Below are positions 54,331 through 64,000 of a stretch of DNA of 64,000 nucleotides, piece after piece. The DNA comes from Diphasiastrum complanatum. Its lineage: Eukaryota > Streptophyta > Lycopodiopsida > Lycopodiales > Lycopodiaceae. The stretch spans positions 32,334,802-32,398,801 of the forward strand of contig CM055097.1 of NCBI GenBank assembly GCA_029204225.1, in the 5' to 3' direction. Made by a program: the position numbers and the translations under genes. Below the pieces are notes generated by a model, which was not told where the DNA came from, did not search any database, and saw only the letters and a list, made by a program, of their open reading frames with translations. Positions within the stretch are counted from its first letter, which is position 1, and every line of letters begins with the position of its first letter.

Positions 54331-54815
54331 AATGACTCGTGGACGAAAACGGACGACTCGCACAGAAGATGACTCGCGCAAAAAAAAAAAAAAAGACTCG
54401 TGGACGGAAACGGACAACTCGCGCACAGAAGATGACTCGCGCAAAAAAAATGACTCGTGGACGGAAACAGGCGACTCGCACAGGACTCGCACAGAAGATG
54501 ACCCGCACAAAAAAATGACTCGTGGACGGAAACGGACGACTCGCACAGCACTCGCACAGAAGATGACTTGCGCAAAAAAATGACTCGCAGACGGAAACGG
54601 ACGACTCGCACAGGACTCGCACAGAAGATGACTCGTGCAAAAAAATGACTCATGGACGGAAACGGACGACTCGCACAGGACTCGCACAGAAGATGTCTCG
54701 CGCAAAAAAAAATGACTCATGGACGGAAACAGATGACTCGCACAGGACTCGCACAGAAGATGACTCGCGCAAAAAAATGACTCGTAGACGGAAACGGACG
54801 ACTCGCACAAACCTG
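54331..54815. repeat. Minisatellite of 56-66 bp units rich in GACTCG
   Basis: Seven full units and a partial one. Each runs ATGACTCGTGGACGGAAACG, then GACGACTCGCACAGGACTCG, then CACAGAAGATGACTCGCGC and a run of 6-15 A. The first two units lack the second ACTCGCACAG and are shorter. Scattered GACTCG motifs continue to about 54980. All three minus-strand frames and one plus-strand frame are open through it because the unit has few stops. These open frames (Cys/Glu/Ser-rich) are not evidence of a gene. Confidence 0.92.
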
Positions 54816-54984
54816 TACCCATGGAGCTAGAACCTATGGGGATGACTCGCACAGGAAGTACTTGCACACGACTCGGGGTGAAAAATGACTCGTACGTGGG
54901 AACTTACTCTTACTCGCACACTATGAAAATGACTCGCCCACAAGATGACTCGCAGAAGAAGCACTCGCACATGACTCGGAAGGT

Positions 54985-57240
54985 GACAAAAGAACTGTAA
55001 ATGGCTGTGAACACTAATGAAAAATGTATAGTGAAAATCAGCTAGAAACCCATTGAAAATGACTGAAAAAATGGCCAGAAACGATTGAATGACAGATGGC
55101 AAACACCGCTAAAATCTGGAAAACAATAGGAAAATCTTGAAAAACCGCTGAAGTCGAAAAATAGCTGAAAAAAAAAAAAAGCATGGAACAGTTCTGAAAA
55201 GTGTCTCAAAATGTTGAAAAACAGTTGAGGTACTGATGAAAAACGAAAAATGGTTTGCTACCAGCTACAGCTACAGCGTCCCGCAATCTGATCCCTGCAG
55301 CCGTTCCTTCTCTTTGGTATCTTGAACATCTAAATAATAGAATTGCGTGCAACTAGATGGGCTTATGTGGAAGGTGCATGCCTCCCAGCTGTCTGCAGTT
55401 GTGAAAGGTTGTGCAACTCCAGCGCTAGGTTGTGCAAGAGATGAACTCCAGCGCTGGAAGACTAAGTGAAACGTCAGGAAGTAGCCTTTGGCGCCCTGTG
55501 GAATGCTCAGAACTGTGTTTTTGGCAGATGAAAAATGGATTAACACTTGGAAAATAGTCCCTTCACCACATACAAGATAAAACGTGAAAAAACAGCAGAT
55601 GTTGAATAGTAGCGCACAAAAAAACATGGGCTGATGGCCGTTGAATGCTAGGTTGAGGAGCTAATGGCCCCGCTGATGGCTGAAAAAACACGATGAATAG
55701 CGTGGAAGGATGGCGTGGATAGCGTGGAAGGATGGCGTTTGATGGCTGGCTGCTCCAACGCGCTGGTGGCTGCGTAAACCATGCTCAAAAATGTGCTTCA
55801 AAGACACGTGCTCTCCTTCTCAACCACTGCTCAAAACCCTACTCCAATCACGACTGATGGACACCGTGAGCTTGTGGACAGCTAGGAAGCTTGGCAGAGG
55901 CGCTAGACAGGCCCGTGGACAGATGCAGAAGATGCACGCTTCAGAATCTCCAATACACCCGGTGCTATGCTTGCCTGTTTTACCTGCTATGGCTATACCT
56001 CCAAACGCCTTAAAAAAAAACAGATTGGGAAGCATGAAAGGCAGATGGTGCGAATAACAGCTATGTGAGTGAGAAATTTTGATAAACATGCAACGGCCAG
56101 TTGTCTGATACTACTGATCAGATGTTTCCTTTGGTGCACACTTTTTTTTTGTTTTTTCAGATGGGTCTCTTTCAAATTGGGTAAAAGAAGCACGTTTTGG
56201 CAGATGAAAATTGGGTAAAAGAACCGTGTTTTGGCAGATGAGTCACGATTTTTTTGGCCCTCTCTTCCTTGCCGAAATATCCAGGGTGTGATGGTGGTGC
56301 AGACCTCTCAATTACTTCGGCCTCCTAGAGTCAAGAACAGGCCCTCCTAACAACGGAAAAGGCTGATCTTACACAAAAGAAACATAAATAAAAACATGAA
56401 AAAACAAAACACATTTCCTGTATAAATGAAAGATACACAAAAAAACTCGTGGAACGCATTCCCTCCCTCCGAAGAGATTAGTTTAGTTCCATGAAAGTAA
56501 AATAGTAAGCTACAAACATAGAAACAAAGGAATAGTAAGTTAAAAGAATAAGGAAAGCGAGATCAATGTTGGATCTTCAGCATCCACACCGGCTATGGCT
56601 CCAACTAACATGACTATGGCAGTCTCCCAACTAGTCTACGCTATGGCTTCTCCAACTAGCTTGGATATGAATGCAAGAAAACAGTCATGAGCATGGTGGT
56701 GAGTATTTTGATAAGCAAGATCCACTCTTCTCTCTTTTCTCTCCTTAGTTTCTAACAAATGACGGCTTAACCTAAAAGATAAAACCCTAAACTAAATCTC
56801 ATCCTCTAAGGCTTACCCTACTAAAGAATGGAGGGCCTAGATTAACTTAACATGTTGCCAGATGAATAATATACAATACAATGTGAAGTAACACAGTACA
56901 TGAAACCACACAAGGGAAAACACTCAGAGAGAAAGATAGGCATGTATTGCAAATGAGGTTCTTCTTGAAAATGGACTCTTCCACTCCTATTTATACTTGG
57001 AGTGGTGGTCACTTACAGAAATGCACTGTGGGACAAGTAAGCCACATAGACTAACTTAACTTTGAATCACACTGGTGCCATGGGACAAACCCCCAATAGG
57101 CCTTTGTGACTAACTTTTACATTACTTGAAATCACATATCTATATGCAGTGCCCATGACAATTTAAACTTAGAACTAAATAACCTAAACTTGATGGGCAC
57201 GTTTTGCGTTTAAATTATATCCTGCTTGTATTTTTAAAGA
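54985..57240. other. Spacer with small duplications, no gene recognised
   Basis: A 20-base unit is doubled at 55697-55738 (GCGTGGAAGGATGGCGTGGA) and a 45-base one at about 56170-56245 (ATTGGGTAAAAGAA, CGTGTTTTGGCAGATGA). The stretch 55270-55960 is richer in G+C than its surroundings but has no convincing protein. Around 56560-57000 TATTTATACTTGGAGTGG and similar blocks suggest an LTR remnant. Confidence 0.45.
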
Positions 57241-57459
57241 TGTTCCACGCAGGATGGCTAGAATATTTCTTGGAATATCAGCCTACACACTCGCGTACAT
57301 GCATTATACCGATCTTGTTCATTTCTTCCCAGCTTTCAAGCAGAGACTAGATAGAATGTTCACCAAATTGCTTGATCTTTTTAAAAGCCATTCAATGTGT
57401 CCTTACTACAACAAAAAATGTCGATTGGTTGAATACCAGAGTGGTTTTGTACTTTCCTA

Positions 57460-58091
57460 TTAGTTCAAATCCGGGATGATGAGGAAATTTCTGCTACTGA
57501 CCCTCATATTGCATCATTCTCTGTTCAGTCATCTATTAAGGATATCAGTCACTTCCTAATCGACACCCCTGATAAGGATAGTGACTTTATTGATGTAAAT
57601 ACTTATGTGCTCCAGGATTCTTTTATTGGCCAGAATACATCTATTGATGAATTGATCCCTATAGATGAGTTTAAATGTCTTTTCAATTTGCCAATATATT
57701 ATATAAATGACAATGTATATTTTACTACAACTGATTTATGTCAGCTTTTTGACTATCGTGAAGATGAGGTGCTATGTTTATTATCCGGCACAATTTCCGA
57801 ATTTTTCGACTTTGTAAATTTGAAATAGATGACCTTGTTGCTGGAATTGATTATGATGATGAGGAGGGACTTATGATCGGTGAAGAGCGCTTGACTAAGA
57901 CTTTATCAAATATTGCTGAGCATGGACGAGACAGACCATCCGATGAAGAATTCACAACATTTCAATCTCAGATGGACTTCTCTCGTCCATCATTAATGCA
58001 TTTCACAAATGATTCTACTTCAATAGGTGGTCATAATATTGATCATCCTGATCTGGTTGTTCTTGATGATGAAGAGTGTGTAAGTGTTTAA
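57460..58091 (+). pseudogene. Acidic protein remnant, family unknown, one frameshift
   Basis: The plus strand from 57466 reads QIRDDEEISATDPHIASFSV and IDTPDKDSDFIDVNTYVLQD, then NLPIYYINDNVYFTTTDLCQ. It stops at 57826, but another frame carries on from there with FEIDDLVAGIDYDDEEGLMI, LTKTLSNIAEHGRDRPSDEE and HPDLVVLDDEECVSV. The smooth hand-over points to a single frameshift in a formerly continuous frame of about 200 codons rich in Asp and Glu. A further readable piece is at 58195-58350 (GYRQHASSFQRDSALGHYLR). I do not recognise the family. The transposase remnant at 59365-60060 lies nearby on the other strand, so both may be parts of one mobile element. Confidence 0.45.
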
Positions 58092-58359
58092 ACTTTCTTG
58101 CATTAGAATGTTCTTAACTGCTGAATATATATTTTTTAACATATTTCTTATTGCATGATGCTATAATAATTTTGACTTTGCTGCGAGACGATGTGGTTAC
58201 AGACAACATGCATCCTCGTTCCAGAGGGATAGTGCACTTGGCCACTATCTTAGGCATTTTTTGAAGAATGAGATCTGTATTGCTCATTTGAAGCTGAGCC
58301 TAGTTGGGGAGAGTCTGATAACGGCAGTTAAAGCTTTATCATTTTATCTAGGAGGACAT

Positions 58360-59360
58360 AAATTTGTTAAGACAAATAAGATCACTTTCGTCAAAAGACC
58401 TTATGTTGTCTTTGTTATCTTCTACTCAGCAATCATCTAATTTTCTCTTCCTGTATGAACTTGCATGCTTTTCTAAACTTGTATTGTGTGGACTTTGTTA
58501 TATGTCAAATCTGAACTTCGCAGTAGAACCATTGAAACAATTGAAAAATGTAGTTTCGTTTTTCATTGGTTTCTCTATGTGTATTTCGATAAAATGCTGC
58601 TCGTGCTTGCCAATGTGACTTCTCCATCCCTTGTGATGACCAGACACTCAAGCTTCCATATGTGTTTGCAAAAAATGCTGTATGATCTCTTAGTATGTGC
58701 TGCAGATGTCAAAACCATAATGTCAATCTTACGTTTGGATTTAAATATATATATGGAAACTTGAAAGCATCTTGAAAAATTTATACTAACCATGTAATGA
58801 GTGATGTGATCTTCTACCCATGCTTTTGATACTGAATTAACAAACTCAACATGAGTCATTTTTGTACAGCTTTCTTATCAATATCAGAGTATTTATCTTT
58901 TTTTAAAATAACAATCATACTATCAAGCTTCTTCCATACATCAACTTTTAGTACTCTAGTTTTGTCGTCTCTTTCTCGAAGTCCTGAGTGGTAGCAATAA
59001 TATCTATCCAGACTAAGTGTTGAATATTAGAAGCCTTACCAGTATGATTTGATAGGAATCAACGTGCTTTTGGTCCTCCTATGCTTGGCTTAGTTGGCAT
59101 ATTCTCATTCTTTCCTGAAAGCTTTTCATCTTTTTGAATTTTGACATATCCCTTATGAAGTTCTACTTTTGATAAAACATCTTCTAATCAAGAGATAGTT
59201 TCCTTTGTTGATGATGTTGGCTTAGTATTCCAAGCAAAAACTATATGAAGATAAATGATCTTTTCTATTAATCTAACTTCTGCATGAAGAGTGCAAACAT
59301 GCACATTTTTCAAGGGGATAGGCAGCACAGGCTTCTAGTTTGGATCTGCATATTCTCTAG
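58360..59360. other. Spacer without certain features
   Basis: AT-rich; short frames at 58364-58764 are not recognised. No repeats of note. Confidence 0.4.
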
Positions 59361-59364
59361 TAAT

Positions 59365-60060
59365 TCATGTACTCCTAGTAACATCTTTTGTCATTTTCAT
59401 GCAGTACAAACAAGGTTGTTTTGATGTAGCACCTTGAGAGACATTATACATACATTTCAATGTTTTCAAATCACTTGCTAAGTGCCATTCAACATTGAAG
59501 TTTCCAACTCCTGAAACATTGAGAAGTTCTCCATCCATATGGTCCTTGATGATCCTAGGATAAAATGTCCTTGAGAATATCCATGATAATATATCATGAT
59601 CCTCCTTCAGCACTTGTCCAAAGAATTAATCAGACCTAGTTAACAAAGAATTAATACTATTCAATGAATGTAATGTAATAATGAGGCTAGTTACCTGATA
59701 CGCTGCCAACCACCGTATATCATTTTTTGACTAGACACTGAATCTGAAATCTTCTCGGTCCTCTGTTTGTGATAGTGCACCATTCATGAGAGTTATACTA
59801 ACCCTCTCCATCTTTTGCCCTTTCACAATTTCTGACTCATCTAACTTAAGTACTATGATTATTTTGTCATTCACCTTTTCAAAAGTTATATCATAGAATG
59901 TGACTATGTATCTCAGCAAGTAATTTAGATCAACAAATAAGTTGTTTGATGAATTATAGGATATTGATCTTCCATCAGTTTCATACACCTCCTCAATATG
60001 AAATGGAGTTCCAGTGATCTTATGCATACCTATGTTTAATGTATCCCTCTCTTTCTTCAA
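59365..60060 (-). pseudogene. Unclassified transposase-like gene (copy 2)
   Basis: The first frame (60060-59731) reads GTPFHIEEVYETDGRSISYN, NNLFVDLNYLLRYIVTFYDI, then KIIIVLKLDESEIVKGQKME and RVSITLMN. It ends at FSV then TAG, where copy 1 (25913-26215) has Gln. The second frame (59613-59365) reads FSRTFYPRIIKDHMDGELLN, NVEWHLASDLKTLKCMYNVS, then TSKQPCLYCMK. The pattern of a hydrophobic strand with acidic residue (LDES), a DLK block and a C-x-x-C resembles RNase-H-fold transposases, but I cannot assign a superfamily. A possible intron lies between the two frames (GTAACTAGCC... on the minus strand). Confidence 0.5.
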
Positions 60061-60319
60061 GTGATATGTCCTAGGGATTGGGACTTTTCTAATTTGAACT
60101 TGCTTAAAAAATTGGATCCAATCTGATATGATTTGATTTGGATTCTGAGAAAATTTTCATTTTTGAGAAGTATCGATTGATTGTTTTCGAAATCTTTTTC
60201 ACGATATAGAAATCAAATTTTTGGAAAGTGGAATATTTTTAGCAGATCTGATCTGAGATAGTGTTTGATTGAAAAATCTAAATCCAATCTCATTGTCTGC
60301 TTGATCTGAGTTAATAAAG

Positions 60320-60964
60320 ATGGTTGCTCTTGGAGGTGCTCCTCAGGAAGTCAATCCAATTATTGTTAGAAGAGCACCCCTTTTGGATCTATCCAAATAT
60401 AATGGATTAACAAATCCAGTTAGATTTCTTCATATCTATGCTGAATCTTGTGAAGTTTATGGCGAGATTGATCCTCAGCATAAACTTAAGCTGTTTCCTA
60501 TGGCCTTAACAGGCGCAGCACAAGATTGGTATTATAATCAAGATGAAACTAAGCGTACAGATTGGGAGGTTGTTAAATGAGCCCTTATCATACGGTTCAA
60601 ACCGCGAAAGTTTATGGAAGACCCTTTCCTACTTTTAAGTAAAATTAAAATGGAAAAGAGGAAAATGGTTCGAGATTACATTGAACGGGTGAAACGCCTC
60701 AGATCTGAGTGCGAACCTGAGCTGATTAGCGAAAATGCCATGATTATGTGGTTTTTGTCAGGTCTACCTAAACGGATCAGATGTGAGCTGAAACGCCATA
60801 ATGAGTATGCACTCTTGCAAAATGCTATGGACGATGCAATTCGAGAGGAAGATGAGATTCAGATGATGAGCCAAATATCAGTATGTTGTCTTACACACCA
60901 GGGCAGACTACTACAACATCCAGCACTATTGCATCAACGAATGCCAACGCTACTGCAGAAATGA
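60320..60964 (+). pseudogene. Gypsy gag, one nonsense codon
   Basis: Starts MVALGGAPQEVNPIIVRRAP, with LDLSKYNGLTNPVRFLHIYA and LKLFPMALTGAAQDWYYNQD (retrotrans_gag). It is stopped at 60578 by TGA in a place where the family has Trp, and continues in the same frame through FKPRKFMEDPFLLLSKIKME and RDYIERVKRLRSECEPELIS. It then shifts near 60880 into a frame with LGKNQQKQIEKLHSQFDENI, a likely coiled coil that ends at 61081. Confidence 0.88.
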
Positions 60965-61158
60965 TGCTCAATGAGTTCGAGAAACTTGGGAAGAACCAGC
61001 AGAAACAGATAGAAAAATTGCACTCGCAATTTGATGAGAATATCAAAGCATTGGAAGATTTCCACGAAAAAACGAGCACTTGAAAAGTCTGCGAAGACTT
61101 TTCCTACCAAGGAAAATGTCCAGTATTCTATTTGCATAGAAAATCACACAGTGAATGA

Positions 61159-62217
61159 GTGTCCTCAATTAAAAAACGAATGGAAATCAGTGTTTGCCAT
61201 TTGTGTAATTCGCCTGATCATGAGACTGCTTTTTGCAACTTCAACCTTCGGATAATTCAGCAACGGTATGTCCAAATGGGATATCGAGAACCACAGTATG
61301 GAGGAAATCCAACAGCAAGACCTCAACAATCTGCTCTTGGATACTTGGAATGTTTAGCCTTACCTGCCCCACCAAAGCACTTCGCTCCTCCTGCTAATTT
61401 GATGGAACCAGAATCGTACATAAGTGTTGAGCAATGGAACTATGGTACTGATCAAGAAGGTGGACCTTCAGAACAGTACTCTATTTATGCTGCCGCTCAA
61501 CAACAAGCCTCTAGAAATTGGACCAGAGCACCACTTGGATGCTTTGCATGTGGAGAAAATCACAGAGTTGCAGAATGTCCAAATAAAAAAAATATTATAC
61601 CATTATGTCGTGACTATGGTTATGGGCATTGCTATAAAGACTGTCCAGCAAGACCAAAGCCACCACCAACTACAGCACCTGTAAATTTGATAACTATCAA
61701 GCAAAGACCAGTAGCTCAGAATAAACCAAGTACACCCTTGATGGTAGTCACCAGAGCACAGAAGCAGAAAGAATCAGTCGTGGATCCAGTACCTGCTGAT
61801 TCTATACCATTGAATGATATACCAACAACATTGGGAGTCTATTCAAATCTTCATGCGGAAAAACAAAGATATCAAAATATGAGGCAGTGGATTAAACATC
61901 TGCAAGAAGAAGAGGAGCTCGAAGCTGCTAAAGCAACAGCAAAAGTTCGTTCTTCACCATTGCAGCCACCAAGAAATACATATATGAATGATCAGTTGCA
62001 TCATCATGAAGAACTCTTTAAGATGACTGAACCGGAAGCACCGCAAACAGAACTGCTCATGAATATTTTGTCTAACAAGATCAATATTTCATTGGGAGAG
62101 TTCCTGAAGTTGGTGCCAAAAGCAAAAGAAGTCTTAGCACAAAAGTTAGCTCAAGAAGAACCAGAAATCCATCAAGAGCCACTTTTTTTTGCTGGATTTG
62201 AAGAATCAATGAAGTAG
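61159..62217 (+). pseudogene. Gypsy gag C-terminal region with zinc knuckles
   Basis: A 352-codon frame. It holds CHLCNSPDHETAFC (CX2CX4HX4C), CFACGENHRVAEC (one residue shorter between Cys and His) and a third, worn knuckle CRDYGYGHCYKDC in which the second Cys is Tyr. A Pro/Gln-rich linker and an acidic C-terminal stretch (QEEEELEAAKATAKVR) follow. The upstream frame is shifted relative to the gag start, so it would not be made as one protein now. Confidence 0.82.
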
Positions 62218-62284
62218 TCCATATTGGAGCACTTGGGAAAGTGAACAAAAGAATATCACTCTACCGATACAGCCTAGACAATTT

Positions 62285-62345
62285 CCTAAGGAAGCAGCAG
62301 TGATAGATGGTGGTTCAGGAGTTAACCTGATTTCTGCATGTTACT
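62285..62345 (+). pseudogene. Gypsy protease active-site segment
   Basis: The plus strand reads KEAAVIDGGSGVNLISACYL. The usual site is D-[ST]-G; here it is D-G-G, with the middle residue changed. It is directly followed by stops, so only this core remains. Confidence 0.7.
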
Positions 62346-62406
62346 TATTAAGTATCAAGATTGTTTTGCTTAGACTTATCAAGATCTAAAGGGTATTCCG
62401 ACATCA

Positions 62407-63261
62407 GTGATTGAACATACCATACCTTTAGTACCTGATGCAGTTCCAAAGGTTACAAAGTTCTATCGCTGTAATCATAATATTGCAGACCTAATAAAGA
62501 AAGAACTTCAGAGATTGCTTGACGCCGATTTCATTTATGAGAACGAGCATACCGAATGGATCTCACCGATTGTCATTGTTCCTAAGAAGAATGAAAAATT
62601 GCGAATCTGTGTGAATCTCAAAGCGTTGAACAAAGTGACGTGAAAGGATCACTTTTCGTTACCTTTTACTGAAAGCATTTTGGATCGCCTTGCTGGAGCA
62701 GAAGCTTATAGTTTCTTGGATGGATTTAGTGGTTACAACCAGGTTAAGATTGCACCTGCAGAACATCAGAAAACCACTTTTGCAACAAAATGGGACACCT
62801 ATGCTTACAAAGTAATGTTGTTTGGACTCTGTAATACACCAAGTTCGTTCCAAAGAGTAATGCAATTTGCTTTTAAAGATTATCTACAAAAATTTCTTGA
62901 AATTTACTTGAATGACCTGGGAGTCCATAGTACAGATACAGACCACCTGGATCGATTAGAAAAAGTATTTGAAAGATGCCGCAAATATCAGATTTCTCTA
63001 AATCCAAAAAAATACCAGATATGGGTTTCCCATGGAGTTGTGTTTGGACATGTGATATCGAGACATGGTATTGCCACAGATTATTCTAAGATCAAGATTA
63101 TTGTGAAATTGCCACTATCAACAACGATTCGTGGAGTTTGTGTTTATGGGTCATGCGAACTACTATCGAATTTTTATTATCTTCTTTGCAGATTTAGCAC
63201 GACCTATATACAAACTGACTATTGTTTCTATTTGGACAGTAGATGCGTTAGAAACCTTTGA
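62407..63261 (+). pseudogene. Gypsy reverse transcriptase with altered catalytic motif
   Basis: ISPIVIVPKKNEKLRICVNL, then a TGA at 62641 where the family has a basic residue (before KDHFSLPF). Next come YSFLDGFSGYNQVKIAPAEH, FATKWDTYAYKVMLFGLCNT and IYLNDLGVHSTDTDHLDRLE. The catalytic box is YLND instead of YLDD, so one of the two metal-binding Asp is Asn. VVFGHVISRHGIATDYSKIK follows. Frame is lost around 63120. Confidence 0.92.
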
Positions 63262-63269
63262 AAAGTTAA

Positions 63270-63720
63270 AAAAAAAACATTAACTTCAGCACCAATACTA
63301 CGTTCTCCAGATTGGACAATAGAATTTCATGTTCATATAGATGCCTCAAAATATGCCATTGGATCAGTTTTGATGCATCCAGGTGATTATAAGAAGGATT
63401 ATCCTATACGATTTGCAAGCAGACAGCTTACAGATCCAGTGAAGAATTATTCAACAATAGAACGTGAAGCATTAGCCATGATTTTTTTTGTTCGAAAAAT
63501 TTCGTCACTACCTCATGGAAACGCACTTTGCATTTTATACGGATCATCAACCGTTACTTTACTTGGTAAACAAGACATGCAATACTGGACGTATTGCAAG
63601 ATGGTTATTGTTATTGACTGAATTTGACTTTCGAATTGTGGTTCGAAAGGGCAAGCAACATTATCTAGCCGATCACGTTTCACGAATCGAATCTGCACCA
63701 GTTAACACTGAAGTGGATGA
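63270..63720 (+). pseudogene. Gypsy RNase H (broken)
   Basis: The plus strand reads SAPILRSPDWTIEFHVHIDA, SKYAIGSVLMHPGDY, IRFASRQLTDPVKNYSTIER and EALAMIFFVRK. After frame changes it continues with FYTDHQP-like and LLTEFDFRIVVRKGKQHYLA, then DHVSRIES. This is the RNase H (RT_RNaseH) module that follows Gypsy reverse transcriptase. Confidence 0.88.
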
Positions 63721-63759
63721 TGAACTACCAGATGCTGCATTGTTCTATGTCGAAGCAGT

Positions 63760-64000
63760 ACCTAAGTGGGCAGCGGATATTGTTGAGTACCTGATGCTAG
63801 GACAACCGAATGACTCCTTGACAAAAGTACAAAAGAGACAATTGATTCATAAGGCTCAACCTTATCAATTGATTGTAGGACAATTGTATCGTCGTGGATC
63901 AGACAATATTTTACGAAGATGTGTTTTACCGCATGAAGTCCCAAGTTTAATCATGTTTTCACATGATGGCATGGGCGAAGGACACTTCTCTACAGATATT
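63760..64000 (+). pseudogene. Gypsy integrase N-terminal zinc-binding region, cut by window edge
   Basis: The plus strand reads QRQLIHKAQPYQLIVGQLYR, RGSDNILRRCVLPHEVPSLI and MFSHDGMGEGHFSTDI up to the edge. The H-x3-H part (HDGMGEGH region) of the H2C2 zinc finger is visible and the CxxC half lies beyond the window. Confidence 0.8.

Larger units (their letters stand above)
60320..64000 (+). mobile_element. Decayed Gypsy retrotransposon, 3' part beyond window edge
   Basis: Domains in Gypsy order on the plus strand: gag (60320-60964), coiled segment (60883-61083), zinc knuckles (61190-61650), protease (about 62298-62345), reverse transcriptase (62407-63150), RNase H (63270-63700) and the start of integrase (63780-64000). 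Nonsense codons and shifts are frequent. No LTR or primer-binding site was recognised left of gag; the unclassified transposase remnant ends at 60060. Confidence 0.93.

Noticed and set aside
54179-54867. Several long open frames on both strands (up to 184 codons, Cys/Ser/Glu-rich)
   Set aside because: All are created by the minisatellite unit, which has few stops in these frames; no start, domain or codon pattern favours one of them.
55271-56057. Possible host gene in the richer G+C stretch
   Set aside because: Frames on both strands are short, lack domains and splice logic, and the stretch contains small duplications.
60891-61137. Minus-strand frames opposite the Gypsy gag
   Set aside because: Shadows of the coiled-coil coding segment.

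Overview
The window looks like a stretch of a large, transposon-rich land-plant nuclear genome. It is AT-rich, has very low gene density, and carries layers of Copia, Gypsy and CACTA (En/Spm) elements. The one clearly intact host gene is an intron-less PLS-class pentatricopeptide-repeat (PPR) gene on the minus strand (7900-10221). Its long run of near-identical P-L-S triplets resembles the expanded PPR families of ferns and other seed-free vascular plants, so a fern is my best guess; this rests on style only, not on a marker gene. No rRNA, tRNA or CRISPR was seen.

Layout. 1-3.7 kb: decayed minus-strand Copia element, followed by a 60-70 bp tandem array (3.9-4.45 kb). 4.5-7.9 kb: no gene seen. 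7.9-10.6 kb: PPR gene and an upstream in-frame open stretch. 11.8-14.9 kb: primer-binding site of a lost LTR element, two unrecognised ORFs (the second runs into a TCCGAC-type repeat array), and a Gypsy gag fragment. 15.2-23.4 kb: a plus-strand Gypsy relic, interrupted by a Copia element (copy A, 16329-20845). 24.0-24.8 kb: TATA box and an unrecognised ORF with two in-frame TAG codons. 25.5-27.3 kb: CACTA, unclassified-transposase and Copia fragments.

27.3-40.8 kb is a three-level nest. A minus-strand Copia element with LTRs at both ends contains a CACTA element (from 28374) with a palindromic subterminal array, a TNP1-like and a TNP2-like gene. The TNP2 gene is split by a young Copia element (copy B, 33090-37651) with a perfect AAATT target-site duplication. 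Copies A and B are one family of non-autonomous Copia elements that keep gag and protease but lack reverse transcriptase, RNase H and the integrase core.

40.8-64 kb: a possible first exon of a small CHCH protein (41779), two strong hairpins, two minisatellites (51.96-52.19 and 54.33-54.98 kb), a broken unclassified acidic gene (57.5-58.1 kb), a second copy of the unclassified transposase (59.4-60.1 kb), and a decayed plus-strand Gypsy element running off the right edge (60.3-64.0 kb).

Apart from the PPR gene, almost everything readable is mobile-element sequence at different stages of decay. The insertion order on the right of centre can be worked out from the sequence: Copia first, then CACTA, then a deletion that removed one CACTA end together with most of the Copia pol; copy B entered TNP2 after the CACTA insertion.
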